Numbered from the stretch's first letter, positions 10,351-19,576 are shown. The stretch: DNA of 64,000 bases from Pseudoxanthomonas sp. PXM03 (GCF_014852005.1 NZ_JACVAU010000001.1:580001-644000), one strand, 5' to 3'. Notes: a model not told the origin generated them from the letters alone. Made by a program: numbers and translations.

Positions 10351-13008
10351 ATGTCCATGACCGACCCCCGCCACCGCCAGGCTGACGCCCTGATCGACCA
10401 CCTGCAGCGCGAGCGGGGCGGGCGGCTGACGATCTTCCTGGGCGCGGCGCCCGGTGTGGGCAAGACGTACACCATGCTGTCCCGCGCCAGCGAACTGCGC
10501 CGCCAGGGCCGGGACGTGGTGGTGGGCATCGTGGAGACGCACGGGCGTGCGGAGACCGCTGCGCTGACCGAGGGGCTGGAGATCCTGCCGCGCAGGCGCG
10601 TGGCCTACCAGGGCCGGTGGCTGGAGGAAATGGATCTGGATGCGCTGCTGGCACGGCGTCCGCAGATCGCGCTGGTGGACGAACTGGCCCACCGCAATGC
10701 GCCCGGCAGTCGCCACGAACGGCGCTGGCAGGATGTGATCGAACTGCTGGACGCAGGCATCGACGTGCACACCACGATCAACATCCAGCACCTGGAAAGC
10801 CTCAACGATGTCGTCCACCGGATCACCGGCGTGCGCGTCAGCGAGACGGTGCCGGATGCCGTGTTCGATCGCCTGCGCGACATCGTGCTGGTGGACCTGC
10901 CGCCGCGCGAGCTGATCGAACGCCTGCACCAGGGCAAGGTGTACCTGCCGGAACAGGCGTCGCAGGCGCTGCAGGCGTTCTTCTCGCCGTCCAACCTGAT
11001 CGCCCTGCGCGAACTGGCCATGCAGACGGCGGCCGACCGCGTGGACAGCGACCTGCGCGAGGAACAGACCGCGCGCGGCCTGCCCGGCATGCCGGTGCGG
11101 CGCCGCGTGCTGGTGGCCATCGACGGCATGGGCCAGTCCGACTACCTGGTGCGGGTGGCGCGACGGTTGGCCGAGCGGCGTGATGCGCCGTGGACCGTGG
11201 TGACGGTACAGGCGCGGCAAGCGCTGGATGAAGCCAGGCAATCGGAGATCGATCACGCATTCGCGCTGGCCCGCAAGCTGGGAGCCGACACCGTACTGCT
11301 GCACGGTGCGAGCATCGCCGATACGCTGCTGGACCACGCCTCGCAGAGCGGCGTCTCCACCCTGGTACTGGGACGCACGCGCGAGCGGCCGGTGGCGCGC
11401 ATGTTCAACCGCACCCTGACGCAACAGCTGCTGCAACGTGCGGCCCACTACGAGCTCGTCATCGTCAACACGCCCGAGGCGCGCGCGCGTGCACGGCGCA
11501 GCGGCCGGCCGGCGGGCGGACTGCTGGCACGCCATGACCTGGCGTTCGCCGTCGTGGCCTCGATGCTCGCGGTGGCGGTGGGTTGGCTGGCCGAGCGCTG
11601 GATCGGCATCGACGACCTGTCGATGGTGTTCATCGTGGCGGTGGTGCTGGTGGCTTCGCGCACGCGCATGGCCGCTGCGGTGGTGGCGGCGCTGCTGGGC
11701 TTCCTCGCGTACAACTTCTTCTTCATCGAACCCCGTTTCACCTTCCATATCGGCGCGCGCCAGGGCGTGACCACGGTGTTCCTGTTCCTGATCGCGGCGC
11801 TGGTGGCCGGCAGGCTGGCATCGCGGCTGCGCATGCAGGTGCTGGCACTGCGCGCGGCCAATGCACACGCCACTGCCCTGCAGGCACTGGGACGGCACCT
11901 GGCGGGCGCTGCCGACCTGGGGCAGGTACTGGTGGCGGGGCGCAAGGCGCTGGAGGACGCGCTGGGCGTGGCGGCGTGGTTGCGCGTTGACACCACCGTG
12001 ACCGACGCAGGCGCCGCGCCGGACGCGGAGATCGATCGCAGCGCGGCGGACTGGGCGCAGAAGCATGGGCAGCCCACCGGCCGCTTCACCGACACGCTGG
12101 CCGGTGCGCACTGGTGGTTCCTGCCGCTGCGCAACGACCGCGGCACGTTGGGGGTGGCGGGCCTGCGCGTCCCGCAGGACACGCCGCGCTTGAACGTCGA
12201 GCAGCGGCGCCTGGCCGAAGCCATGGTGGATGACATCGGCCAGGCGGCGTTGCGCACGCGGCTGGTCGCCGACCTGGAAAGCGCGCGCGTCGGCAGCGAG
12301 ACCGAGCGGTTGCGCTCCGCACTGCTTTCCTCGGTGTCGCACGACCTGCGCTCGCCGCTGGCATCGATGATCGGCTCCGCCAGCAGCCTGGCCAGCTACT
12401 GGGGTGCGATGGGCGAGGAGGATCGGCGCAGCCTGCTGGATACCATCCAGCATGAAGGCGAGCGCCTGGACCGTTACATCCAGAACCTGCTGGACATGAC
12501 CCGGCTGGGCCACACCGGACTGACCCTCAACCGCGACTGGATCGGTGTGGACGAACTGATCGGTTCGGCGGTGGGACGGCTGCAGCGCTATCAACCGGAA
12601 GTCCGTGTCGTCACCACGGTGGCGGCCGACGTGCCGCCGATCTGGGTGCATCCCGCGCTGGTGGAACAGGCCCTGTTCAACGTGCTGGAAAACGCGGCGA
12701 AGTTCTCGCCACCGCACGAGGCCGTGGAGGTGGATGCACGCCTGGTCGACGCTGCGCTGCGGATCGATGTGCGCGACCATGGCCCCGGTATTCCCGAAGA
12801 CGAGCGTGCGCGCATCTTCGACATGTTCTACAGCGTGGAGCGCGGCGACCGCGGTCGCCAGGGCACCGGCCTGGGCCTGGCGATCTGCCAGGGCATGGTC
12901 GGCGCGCATGGTGGCAGCGTGGAAGCGCTGCCGGGCCGGGATGGGCGCGGCACCACGCTGCGGATTACCCTGCCCCTGCTGACCCCCGCGCCGCAGGCCG
13001 ACCCGTGA
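10351..13008 (+). CDS. kdpD: KdpD, osmosensitive K+ sensor histidine kinase
   Basis: This 885-residue membrane kinase senses K+ limitation and phosphorylates KdpE. Domain order: the N-terminal KdpD domain (about 20-230) with Walker A GAAPGVGKT (Lys38), a universal-stress-protein-like domain (about 248-370), four transmembrane helices (about 390-490, DUF4118), a GAF-like linker, HisKA with SVSHDLRSP (His664) and an HATPase domain with GTGLGLAIC. The ATG at 10351 has no strong Shine-Dalgarno; an in-frame ATG at 10357 is an alternative. Its stop overlaps kdpE by 4 bp. The promoter would have to lie in the repeat tract upstream. Confidence 0.96.
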   Translation: MSMTDPRHRQADALIDHLQRERGGRLTIFLGAAPGVGKTYTMLSRASELRRQGRDVVVGIVETHGRAETAALTEGLEILPRRRVAYQGRWLEEMDLDALLARRPQIALVDELAHRNAPGSRHERRWQDVIELLDAGIDVHTTINIQHLESLNDVVHRITGVRVSETVPDAVFDRLRDIVLVDLPPRELIERLHQGKVYLPEQASQALQAFFSPSNLIALRELAMQTAADRVDSDLREEQTARGLPGMPVRRRVLVAIDGMGQSDYLVRVARRLAERRDAPWTVVTVQARQALDEARQSEIDHAFALARKLGADTVLLHGASIADTLLDHASQSGVSTLVLGRTRERPVARMFNRTLTQQLLQRAAHYELVIVNTPEARARARRSGRPAGGLLARHDLAFAVVASMLAVAVGWLAERWIGIDDLSMVFIVAVVLVASRTRMAAAVVAALLGFLAYNFFFIEPRFTFHIGARQGVTTVFLFLIAALVAGRLASRLRMQVLALRAANAHATALQALGRHLAGAADLGQVLVAGRKALEDALGVAAWLRVDTTVTDAGAAPDAEIDRSAADWAQKHGQPTGRFTDTLAGAHWWFLPLRNDRGTLGVAGLRVPQDTPRLNVEQRRLAEAMVDDIGQAALRTRLVADLESARVGSETERLRSALLSSVSHDLRSPLASMIGSASSLASYWGAMGEEDRRSLLDTIQHEGERLDRYIQNLLDMTRLGHTGLTLNRDWIGVDELIGSAVGRLQRYQPEVRVVTTVAADVPPIWVHPALVEQALFNVLENAAKFSPPHEAVEVDARLVDAALRIDVRDHGPGIPEDERARIFDMFYSVERGDRGRQGTGLGLAICQGMVGAHGGSVEALPGRDGRGTTLRITLPLLTPAPQADP

Positions 13009-13730
13009 CCTCCACCGAATCCCCCGTGACCGTTTCCGCGCCGCCGGCACGCGTGCTGGTCATCGATGACGAGCCGCAGATCCGCCGGTTCCTCGACATC
13101 AGCCTGCGCGCGCAGGGTTACGTGGTGGCGCTGGCCGAGAGCGGGCATGCCGGACTGGCCGCCCTGGCCGCGCATGGCGCGGACCTGGTGGTGCTGGACA
13201 TCGGCTTGCCGGACCTGGATGGCCACGAGGTATTGCGCGAACTGCGGCAATGGTCGCAGGTGCCGGTGATCATGTTGACCGTGCGCAGCGGGGAGGGTGA
13301 GAAGGTCGCCGCGCTGGATGGGGGGGCGAACGACTACGTCACCAAACCGTTCGGCGTGCAGGAACTGATGGCCCGCATCCGCAGCCTGCTGCGCACCCGT
13401 GCCGCCGCCAGCGATACGGCAATGCCTCTGTTCGACGACGGCCACCTGCACGTGGACCTCGGTCGCCGCGAGGTGACGCTGGACGGCGAAGCCGTCGCGC
13501 TGAGCCGCAAGGAATTCGCCCTGCTTGCGCTGCTGCTGCAACATCCAGGCCGCGTCGTCACGCAACCGCAGCTGCTGCGCGAACTGTGGGGTCCCAATCA
13601 CCAGGACGATACCCATTACTTGCGCATCCTGGTGGGCAAGCTGCGCCAGAAGCTGCACGACGACGCTACCGCGCCGCGCTACATCGCCACCGAGCCCGGC
13701 GTGGGCCTGCGATTCGTTCCTGCGCGCTGA
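13005..13730 (+). CDS. kdpE: KdpE, OmpR-family response regulator of the kdp operon
   Basis: The 241-residue DNA-binding regulator has a receiver domain with acidic pocket DD (21-22), phosphoacceptor Asp65 in VVLDIGLPD and Lys in TKPFG. It ends in an OmpR-type winged helix (about 140-238). The GTG start forms a GTGA overlap with the kdpD stop; a second in-frame GTG at 13026 would give a shorter N-terminus. It would bind the TTTACG repeats at 3975-3991 to activate the kdp block. Confidence 0.95.
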   Translation: MTSTESPVTVSAPPARVLVIDDEPQIRRFLDISLRAQGYVVALAESGHAGLAALAAHGADLVVLDIGLPDLDGHEVLRELRQWSQVPVIMLTVRSGEGEKVAALDGGANDYVTKPFGVQELMARIRSLLRTRAAASDTAMPLFDDGHLHVDLGRREVTLDGEAVALSRKEFALLALLLQHPGRVVTQPQLLRELWGPNHQDDTHYLRILVGKLRQKLHDDATAPRYIATEPGVGLRFVPAR

Positions 13731-13749
13731 GCCACCCGGGACCGCACGG

Positions 13750-13755
13750 TACAAT
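13750..13755 (+). promoter_or_regulatory. -10 box TACAAT placing dusA transcript start at its ATG
   Basis: TACAAT begins 12 nt before the dusA ATG (13762), leaving 6 nt between box and start codon. The transcript would then begin at or within a base or two of the start codon. There is no Shine-Dalgarno. The same geometry occurs before plsY, the SPOR gene and the small protein gene at 15839. Confidence 0.55.
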
Positions 13756-13761
13756 GGCGGC

Positions 13762-14760
13762 ATGACGTCGCCCCCCATTCCGCATGCCGCCCTGCGCCTG
13801 TCCGTCGCGCCGATGATGGACTGGACGGATACGCATTGCCGCGTGTTCCATCGCCTGCTTGCGCCCGACGCGCGCCTGTATACCGAAATGGTGCACGCGC
13901 AGGCGGTGATCCATGGCGACCGCGATCGCTTGCTGGGATTCGATGCCGTCGAGCATCCGGTGGCGGTGCAGCTGGGCGGCAGCGAGCCGGCGCACCTGGC
14001 CCAGGCCGCGCGCATCGCGCAGGACTGGGGCTATGACGAGGTGAACCTCAACGTCGGCTGCCCGTCCGACCGCGTGCAGGCGGGCCGCTTCGGTGCGTGC
14101 CTGATGAAGGAGCCCACCCTGGTCGCCGATTGCGTGGCGGCGATGATCGCGGCGGTGGACATTCCCGTGACGGTGAAATGCCGTCTGGGCGTGGACGAAC
14201 AGGAGGACTACGACCTGTTCCGTGCCTTCATCGACACGGTGGCGGACACCGGTTGCCGGGTGTTCTTCGTGCATGCGCGCAAGGCGTGGCTGCAGGGGCT
14301 TTCGCCGAAGGAAAACCGCGAGATCCCGCCGCTGCGCTACGACTGGGCATACCGGCTCAAGCGCGAGCGCCCCGAACTGACGGTAGCGATCAACGGCGGC
14401 ATCACCACCACGGCGCAGGTGCATGAGCATCTGCAGCACAGCGACGGCGTGATGATCGGCCGCGCGGCGTACCACGAGCCCTACGTGCTGCACGAGATGC
14501 AGGCGGCGCTGTCCGGCGGCGGGACGATGTCGCGCATCGAGCTGCTGCGCGCATGGCGGCCGTATGTGGAGCAGCAGCTGGCGAAGGGCGTGGCCCTGAA
14601 GCACCTGACCCGCCACGTGCTGGGGCTGTTCCATGCACAGACCGGTGGAAGGGCGTTCCGCCAGATCCTCAGCGAAGGTGCGCACCGGCCGGGTGCGGAC
14701 TGGTCGCTGGTGGAGCAGGCGATGGCGGCGACCACGCGCGAATTGCGTCCGGCGGCGTGA
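13762..14760 (+). CDS. dusA: tRNA-dihydrouridine(20/20a) synthase DusA
   Basis: This 332-residue flavoenzyme reduces uridines 20/20a in the tRNA D-loop using NADPH and FMN. The N-terminal TIM barrel shows SVAPMMDWTD, NLNVGCPSDRVQAGRFGACLM with catalytic Cys113, and FVHARKAWLQGLSPKENR, diagnostic for the DusA subgroup. INGGI and GVMIGRAAY line the FMN phosphate site. A C-terminal helical domain binds tRNA. A -10 box 12 nt upstream suggests a leaderless transcript. The next gene begins 4 bp after its stop. Confidence 0.96.
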   Translation: MTSPPIPHAALRLSVAPMMDWTDTHCRVFHRLLAPDARLYTEMVHAQAVIHGDRDRLLGFDAVEHPVAVQLGGSEPAHLAQAARIAQDWGYDEVNLNVGCPSDRVQAGRFGACLMKEPTLVADCVAAMIAAVDIPVTVKCRLGVDEQEDYDLFRAFIDTVADTGCRVFFVHARKAWLQGLSPKENREIPPLRYDWAYRLKRERPELTVAINGGITTTAQVHEHLQHSDGVMIGRAAYHEPYVLHEMQAALSGGGTMSRIELLRAWRPYVEQQLAKGVALKHLTRHVLGLFHAQTGGRAFRQILSEGAHRPGADWSLVEQAMAATTRELRPAA

Positions 14761-14764
14761 GCGC

Positions 14765-15691
14765 ATGATCACGCGCGACATCGCCGCCTTTGCCGCGCAC
14801 GTGCGAACGCTGGCGCCGGATGTCGGGCCGGCCACGGCACGCGCGGCGTTCCTGGTGTCGCCGGACGGATTCATGCGTGCGGAACAGTCCGCGCAGGACA
14901 ATCGCTACATGGCCGGCGCCGAGGCGTTCGATGCCGGCGCCGCACTGCGCGAACACCATGCGCTGCATCGTGCGCTGTCGGAGGACGTGCCGGTGTTCTG
15001 CTTCCCCGGCCGCGAGGCGACGCCGGATGCGGTGTTTCCCAACAATGTGTTCGCCACCGCGCGGGTGGGTAGGGAGCCGCGACTGGTCATCGGCCGCATG
15101 CGCCACCCGGTGCGGCAGCGTGAAGCGGAACGGCCCGACATCCGGGGTTTCTTCCGCGACACGCTGGGATATGCGGAAGTCGATCTGTCGACCCAGCCGC
15201 ATCCCTGCGAACTCACGGGGGCACTGGTCATCGACCGCGCCCGCGGCATCGGCTTCTGTGGGCTGTCCGAGCGCTGTGACGAGACCGGCGCGGCGCGCAT
15301 GCACGAGGCGTTCGGCCTGCGCGCGACGTTGATGTTCGACCTCGCCGCTGGCGAGTACCACACCAACGTGCTGCTGGCGGTACTGGCCGGCCGTGCCGCC
15401 GTGGTCTGTCCCGACCGGTTGCTGGCGCCGGGCCTGGTGGATGCGCTGAGGGCGATCTACGGGCCGCACGTGGTGGTGCTGTCCGCCGCCGAACAGGCGG
15501 CGTTCGCCGGCAACGCGATCGCACTGGCCGATAACGCAGTCTGGATGAGCCGGCGGGCGAGCGCGTCGCTCAGCGGCGCCAGCCGCAGGCAGCTCGAAAC
15601 CGGTGCGGGTTTCGCGGTCCGGAGCGTGGAGCTGGATGCCATCGAGGCAGGTGGCGGCTCGCTAAGGTGTTGTGTGGCCGAGGTTTTCTGA
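14765..15691 (+). CDS. DDAH/CtlX-like amidinotransferase-fold hydrolase
   Basis: The 308-residue protein belongs to the guanidine-modifying (beta/alpha-propeller) superfamily that includes arginine deiminase, dimethylarginine hydrolase and citrulline hydrolase CtlX. The motif FPNNVFAT is the conserved substrate loop. The C-terminal GGGSLRCC carries the nucleophilic cysteine (302) expected of these enzymes. It starts 4 bp after dusA and is probably co-transcribed. Which guanidino or ureido compound it hydrolyses cannot be told from sequence; the CtlX-like grouping is my best guess. Confidence 0.75.
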   Translation: MITRDIAAFAAHVRTLAPDVGPATARAAFLVSPDGFMRAEQSAQDNRYMAGAEAFDAGAALREHHALHRALSEDVPVFCFPGREATPDAVFPNNVFATARVGREPRLVIGRMRHPVRQREAERPDIRGFFRDTLGYAEVDLSTQPHPCELTGALVIDRARGIGFCGLSERCDETGAARMHEAFGLRATLMFDLAAGEYHTNVLLAVLAGRAAVVCPDRLLAPGLVDALRAIYGPHVVVLSAAEQAAFAGNAIALADNAVWMSRRASASLSGASRRQLETGAGFAVRSVELDAIEAGGGSLRCCVAEVF

Positions 15692-15796
15692 TCCTTCAGC
15701 TGTCTGAATGCGGGGCACGACCCTGTGGATAAATTCAGAACGGATTCACCGCTGCGGGCCAAGACTTCGCTTCCAATCAAAAGAGGCGGTTTCGGG

Positions 15797-15838
15797 TTCC
15801 GTTCAGTTTCGCGACCCCAGTTCCGTTACGATTCCGTT
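15797..15838 (+). promoter_or_regulatory. Three TTCCGTT direct repeats and -10 box before the 15839 gene
   Basis: TTCCGTT occurs at 15797-15803, 15821-15827 and 15832-15838. The last two are 11 bp apart, a spacing common for tandem OmpR/PhoP-family sites. TACGAT (15827-15832) lies 12 nt before the ATG at 15839 and would serve as a -10 for a leaderless transcript. PhoP is encoded just downstream, so autoregulation is a possibility, but I cannot match this to a defined PhoP motif. Confidence 0.4.
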
Positions 15839-16234
15839 ATGCGCTTTCGTACCCCCACTCTGGCTGCCATCACCCTGGCGGTATTCGTCGCCCTAACGGG
15901 CACCCACGGGGTGCGCGCGCAGGACGAACGCGGCCGTGACGATCCGCCGCCTGCGCGCGAGCGCGGCGCATTGCGGGCGGAAAACATGGGGCATCGCTCG
16001 TCGATGTCCGATTCGGTACGCCGCGTGCGCAACGAAACCGGTGGACAGGTACTGAGCGTGGAGCGCATGCAGTACGAGGGACGCGAGATCAATCGCGTGA
16101 AGTATGTCGACGACCGCGGCCGGGTGCGCACGATGGATGATGCGGGCCCGTCCCGTCGCGGCATGGACGCACCGGTGCGGCCCCGGCGTGAGATGACGCA
16201 GCCTCCACGCGGCGATAACCCCCCGCGCCCGTAG
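15839..16234 (+). CDS. Small secreted basic protein preceding phoPQ, PepSY-like
   Basis: The 131-residue protein has a signal peptide (hydrophobic core at about 8-22, cleavage after VRAQ likely) and a charged middle. A segment TGGQVLSVERMQYEGREINR plus a following YVDDRGRVR strand resembles half of a PepSY domain. The tail is proline- and arginine-rich. It lies 77 bp before phoP, in the arrangement seen in related genomes, so it may be a periplasmic modulator of PhoQ; that role is inference. The start at 15839 is set by the signal peptide and promoter spacing. Confidence 0.7.
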   Translation: MRFRTPTLAAITLAVFVALTGTHGVRAQDERGRDDPPPARERGALRAENMGHRSSMSDSVRRVRNETGGQVLSVERMQYEGREINRVKYVDDRGRVRTMDDAGPSRRGMDAPVRPRREMTQPPRGDNPPRP

Positions 16235-16241
16235 TCTTACG

Positions 16242-16247
16242 TAGAAT
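16242..16247 (+). promoter_or_regulatory. -10 box TAGAAT upstream of phoP
   Basis: TAGAAT lies 8 nt after the stop of the preceding gene and about 65 nt before the phoP ATG. PhoP therefore probably has its own promoter with a short leader, and the Shine-Dalgarno AAGGAG (16301-16306) precedes the ATG. Confidence 0.5.
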
Positions 16248-16311
16248 CAAAGCTCATCACGAGCACGCCCGCGCGGTCACTGAAGCCGCGCCGCATTCCC
16301 AAGGAGAGTCC

Positions 16312-16998
16312 ATGCGTATCCTGCTGGTCGAAGACGAAGCCCCCCTGCGTGAAACCCTCGCCGCGCGCCTGAAGCGCGAAGGCTTTGCGGTGGACGCGGC
16401 CCAGGACGGCGAGGAAGGCCTGTACATGGGTCGCGAGGTGCCGTTCGACGTGGGCATCATCGATCTCGGCCTGCCCAAGATGTCCGGCATGGAACTGATC
16501 AAGGCGCTGCGCGACGAAGGCAAGAAATTCCCGGTGCTGATCCTGACCGCGCGTTCCAGCTGGCAGGACAAGGTGGAAGGCCTGAAGCAGGGCGCCGACG
16601 ACTACCTGGTCAAGCCTTTCCACGTGGAAGAGCTGCTGGCCCGCGTCAATGCGCTGCTGCGCCGCGCTGCCGGCTGGAGCAAGCCCACGCTGGAATGTGG
16701 TCCGGTCGCACTTGATCTGGCCGCGCAGACGGTCAGCGTCAATGGCAGCAACGTCGACCTCACCAGTTACGAGTACAAGGTGCTCGAGTACCTGATGATG
16801 CACGCGGGCGAACTGGTCTCGAAGGCCGACCTGACCGAGCACATCTACCAGCAGGATTTCGACCGCGACTCCAACGTACTGGAAGTCTTCATCGGTCGCC
16901 TGCGCAAGAAGCTGGACCCCGAAGGCGAGCTGAAGCCGATCGAGACCGTGCGCGGCCGCGGCTACCGCTTCGCCATCCCGCGCACCGGCGAAGGCTGA
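16312..16998 (+). CDS. phoP: PhoP-like response regulator
   Basis: The 228-residue OmpR-family regulator has a receiver domain with phosphoacceptor Asp51 (IIDLGLPK), Thr in LTARS and Lys in VKPFH. A winged-helix DNA-binding domain follows (about 130-225, ending RGRGYRFAIP). It is paired with the PhoQ-type kinase that starts 28 bp downstream. Family members control envelope modification, Mg2+ response and resistance to cationic peptides. A clear AAGGAGAG precedes the ATG. Confidence 0.92.
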   Translation: MRILLVEDEAPLRETLAARLKREGFAVDAAQDGEEGLYMGREVPFDVGIIDLGLPKMSGMELIKALRDEGKKFPVLILTARSSWQDKVEGLKQGADDYLVKPFHVEELLARVNALLRRAAGWSKPTLECGPVALDLAAQTVSVNGSNVDLTSYEYKVLEYLMMHAGELVSKADLTEHIYQQDFDRDSNVLEVFIGRLRKKLDPEGELKPIETVRGRGYRFAIPRTGEG

Positions 16999-17026
16999 TG
17001 GACCGCGCCGGCATCGCCAGCATTTG

Positions 17027-18478
17027 ATGCCTGCGCCACCTTCCGGCGCCGTGCCGCCCGCCCACGTCGGTCGCGACCGGTTCGACGGCTGGCGTCCGCG
17101 CTCGTTGCGCGCGCGCCAGCTGCTCGCGGCCAGTCTCGCGCTGCTCGCCTTCCTCGCGCTCGCCGGTTACGCGCTGGACCGCGCGTTCGTCGACACCGCC
17201 GAGGACAACCTGCGCCAGCGGCTGAAGAGTTATGCCCTGTACTACACCGACAAGGTCGAGTTCGGTCGCAACGGCACGTTGATTCCGCCTTACAACACGC
17301 CCGATCCCCGCTTCGACATGCCCGACAGCGGCATGTATGCGCAGGTGGTGCTGCAGAACGTGCCGCCCTGGGGCTCCAACTCGACGCTGGGCCCGGAACT
17401 GCCGGTGCCCAGGCGACTGGGCGCGCTGGAAGAGACGTTCGAGGGTCCGCTGCCGATACGCCGCGCGGACGGCAGTGAGGGCGAGGCTTATCGCTACGGC
17501 GTTGGCTATGCCTGGCCGGCAACCCACCAGCATGCGGAGATTCCCTACAGCATCTACATCCTGGAGGACGCGCAGGCGCTGAGCACGCAGATCCGCGTGT
17601 TCCGGGGCTCGCTGTGGGTCTATCTGGGCGGTGCCGGCGTGATCCTGCTGCTGCTGCAGATGCTGGTGCTGCGCTGGAGCCTGCGTCCGTTGCGGCGGGT
17701 GATCTTCGAACTCAGCCGCGTGCAGCGCGGTGAGCTGTCGGGCATGACGGAGAGCCATCCGCGCGAACTCGAGCCGCTGACCGACAGCATCAATGCCTTC
17801 ATCGAGAGCGAGCGCGAGAACCTGGAGCGTCAGCGCAACACGCTGGCCGATCTGGCGCACAGCCTGAAAACGCCCATCGCGGTATTGCGCACGCAGCTGG
17901 ACGACAACGGCGATCCGCAGTCGCTGCGCGAGGAACTGGACGTGCAGCTCAAGCGCATGAACAACCTCGTGTCCTACCAGCTTGCGCGTGCGGCTTCGAG
18001 CGGCCACAAGCTGTTCTCGGCCGCCATCGCCATCGAGCCGAACGCCGAAGAGATCGTGCGGGGACTGGAAAAGGTCTACGCATCGAAGGGCGTCATCTGC
18101 GAATTCGAGATCGATCCGCGCGCGCGCTTTCATGGCGAGACGGGCGACCTGCAGGAATTGATGGGCAACCTGCTGGAGAACGCGTTCAAGTGGGCGCGTT
18201 CGCGCGTGCTGCTGACGGTGAAGGTGGGAGCGACCGCACCGCAGCGCAGGCCCGGACTGTTCCTGGCCGTGGATGACGATGGCCCGGGCATTGCCGAGGA
18301 GGACGTGTCCAAGGTGCTGCAGCGGGGCGTGCGCGGCGATGAGCGCGTGCAGGGGCACGGTATCGGGCTGTCGATCGTGCAGGACCTGATCCGCGACTAT
18401 CGCGGCGAACTGCAGGTGCTGCGCTCGGAGGAACTGGGCGGCGCGCGCTTCGAGGTGCGGTTGCCGCCGGGCCTGTAA
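17027..18478 (+). CDS. phoQ: PhoQ-like sensor histidine kinase
   Basis: The 483-residue kinase has two transmembrane helices (about 27-50 and 198-218) flanking a periplasmic sensor domain. HAMP, HisKA with LADLAHSLKTPIAVLR (His278) and an HATPase domain with DDDGPGI and GHGIGLSIV follow. The dimerisation helix motif AHSLKTP is the PhoQ type. The ATG at 17027 is chosen; a TTG directly before it (17024) is in frame. It runs convergently into mtfA with only 3 bp between stops. Confidence 0.92.
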   Translation: MPAPPSGAVPPAHVGRDRFDGWRPRSLRARQLLAASLALLAFLALAGYALDRAFVDTAEDNLRQRLKSYALYYTDKVEFGRNGTLIPPYNTPDPRFDMPDSGMYAQVVLQNVPPWGSNSTLGPELPVPRRLGALEETFEGPLPIRRADGSEGEAYRYGVGYAWPATHQHAEIPYSIYILEDAQALSTQIRVFRGSLWVYLGGAGVILLLLQMLVLRWSLRPLRRVIFELSRVQRGELSGMTESHPRELEPLTDSINAFIESERENLERQRNTLADLAHSLKTPIAVLRTQLDDNGDPQSLREELDVQLKRMNNLVSYQLARAASSGHKLFSAAIAIEPNAEEIVRGLEKVYASKGVICEFEIDPRARFHGETGDLQELMGNLLENAFKWARSRVLLTVKVGATAPQRRPGLFLAVDDDGPGIAEEDVSKVLQRGVRGDERVQGHGIGLSIVQDLIRDYRGELQVLRSEELGGARFEVRLPPGL

Positions 18479-18481
18479 CCG

Positions 18482-19237
18482 TTACGTCGCCGCGAACGGC
18501 GATGGACCGTAGAATCGCCGCAAGTGCCCGCCCACCTCCGGCATCGCGTCGGCCAGCACGTCCGGCGCGGAGAAGTGGTATTCGGTGACGACGGCGAAAA
18601 ACTCTTCCGGTGCCTCGGCGGCATACGGGTCGATCACGGTCTCGCGGCCCAGGTCGACCTGCATGCAGAAGTCGTCGTACGCGCGCTGGAAGTCGCGCGC
18701 CCAGCGGCCATGCCACTCGCCCGGCAGAGGCGGTGTGCCGTCCAGTTCGCCATCCAGCGCATCCAGCTTGTGCGCCATCTCGTGCACGGCGACGCAGAAG
18801 CCGGCATCGGGCTCGGCCAGGTCGGCTTGCACGTCGGCCCATGACAGGATCAGCGGACCCTGGTCCCAGGCTTCGCCGGCCAGGTCGTCTTCCCACTCGT
18901 GCAATACGCCGGCCGCATCGGTATGCGTGCGTTGCACGCGGAACGCGTCCGGGTAGACGATCAGCTGCGACCAGCCGCGCAAGCCGCTTTCGCCGAACTC
19001 CAGGAGTGGCAGGCAGCACAGCGCTGCCAGTTGCACGCGTTGCGCATCGTCCAGGCTCAGGCCGGCGAGCGGCGTGATGGTCTTCTGGTGCAGGAAGCGA
19101 GCCGCCAACCCGCGCAGCCTGTCCGAACGCACGTCATCCAGAGCCGACACCCAAGGGGTGTCCGTGGTTACGGTCCGCCAGAGTTCGTCCTGGATGGACG
19201 GGGAGGGGCGCCGCAGGCGGCGCAACAGTCCAATCAC
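18482..19237 (-). CDS. mtfA: MtfA-like zinc metallopeptidase (M90)
   Basis: The 251-residue protein carries the zinc motif HEMAH followed by EFFA further on, typical of MtfA peptidases. In E. coli MtfA binds the glucose repressor Mlc and has aminopeptidase activity. No signal peptide is evident, so it is probably cytosolic. The start is a GTG at 19237. Its neighbours do not suggest a specific partner; the Mlc link may not hold in this group. Confidence 0.88.
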   Translation of the reverse strand: MIGLLRRLRRPSPSIQDELWRTVTTDTPWVSALDDVRSDRLRGLAARFLHQKTITPLAGLSLDDAQRVQLAALCCLPLLEFGESGLRGWSQLIVYPDAFRVQRTHTDAAGVLHEWEDDLAGEAWDQGPLILSWADVQADLAEPDAGFCVAVHEMAHKLDALDGELDGTPPLPGEWHGRWARDFQRAYDDFCMQVDLGRETVIDPYAAEAPEEFFAVVTEYHFSAPDVLADAMPEVGGHLRRFYGPSPFAAT

Positions 19238-19255
19238 CGGGTGATGCCGTCCGCG

Positions 19256-19576
19256 TCAGCGGAACATGCCCGGCAGGAAACTGTGCCACTTGGAGCCGCG
19301 GCTGCGTGGCAACGGGGTGTCGTCGTCGTCGCCGCCACCCCGCGAAGTGGAGGGCGTCAACGCGGCGGGCGCAGCGTACTTGCTGCGCACGGCGGTGGCG
19401 CGCGCGCGGCGTGCGTCCGGAGTGGTCGGCACGGCATCACCCGGGCGGTCGGCGACGGCGCGGTCCGCGACGTCCTGGCAGGTGGTGGCATTGCCATTGG
19501 CGATGCTGCGCCCGTTCTGGGCGAGTACCGCCGCAGAGGCGCCGAGAAGCAGCAGGGCAAGGCTGGCGCGTAACAT
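19256..19576 (-). CDS. Small secreted protein of unknown function
   Basis: The 106-residue protein starts with a clear signal peptide (cleavage after VLAQ). It is followed by a polar, low-complexity region with a run of acidic residues (GGGDDDD) and a basic, aromatic C-terminus (KWHSFLPGMFR). I recognise no domain. It lies 18 bp upstream of mtfA in the same direction, so both may share a transcript. Confidence 0.6.
   Translation of the reverse strand: MLRASLALLLLGASAAVLAQNGRSIANGNATTCQDVADRAVADRPGDAVPTTPDARRARATAVRSKYAAPAALTPSTSRGGGDDDDTPLPRSRGSKWHSFLPGMFR

Noticed and set aside
15692-15796. A gene or RNA in the gap after the DDAH-like gene
   Set aside because: The open frame starting near 15725 merely extends the next gene upstream without a signal peptide or conservation; I see no stable RNA structure.
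18507-18516. TAGAAT-like promoter box at about 18511 on the plus strand
   Set aside because: It lies inside the mtfA coding sequence and no plus-strand gene follows within reach.
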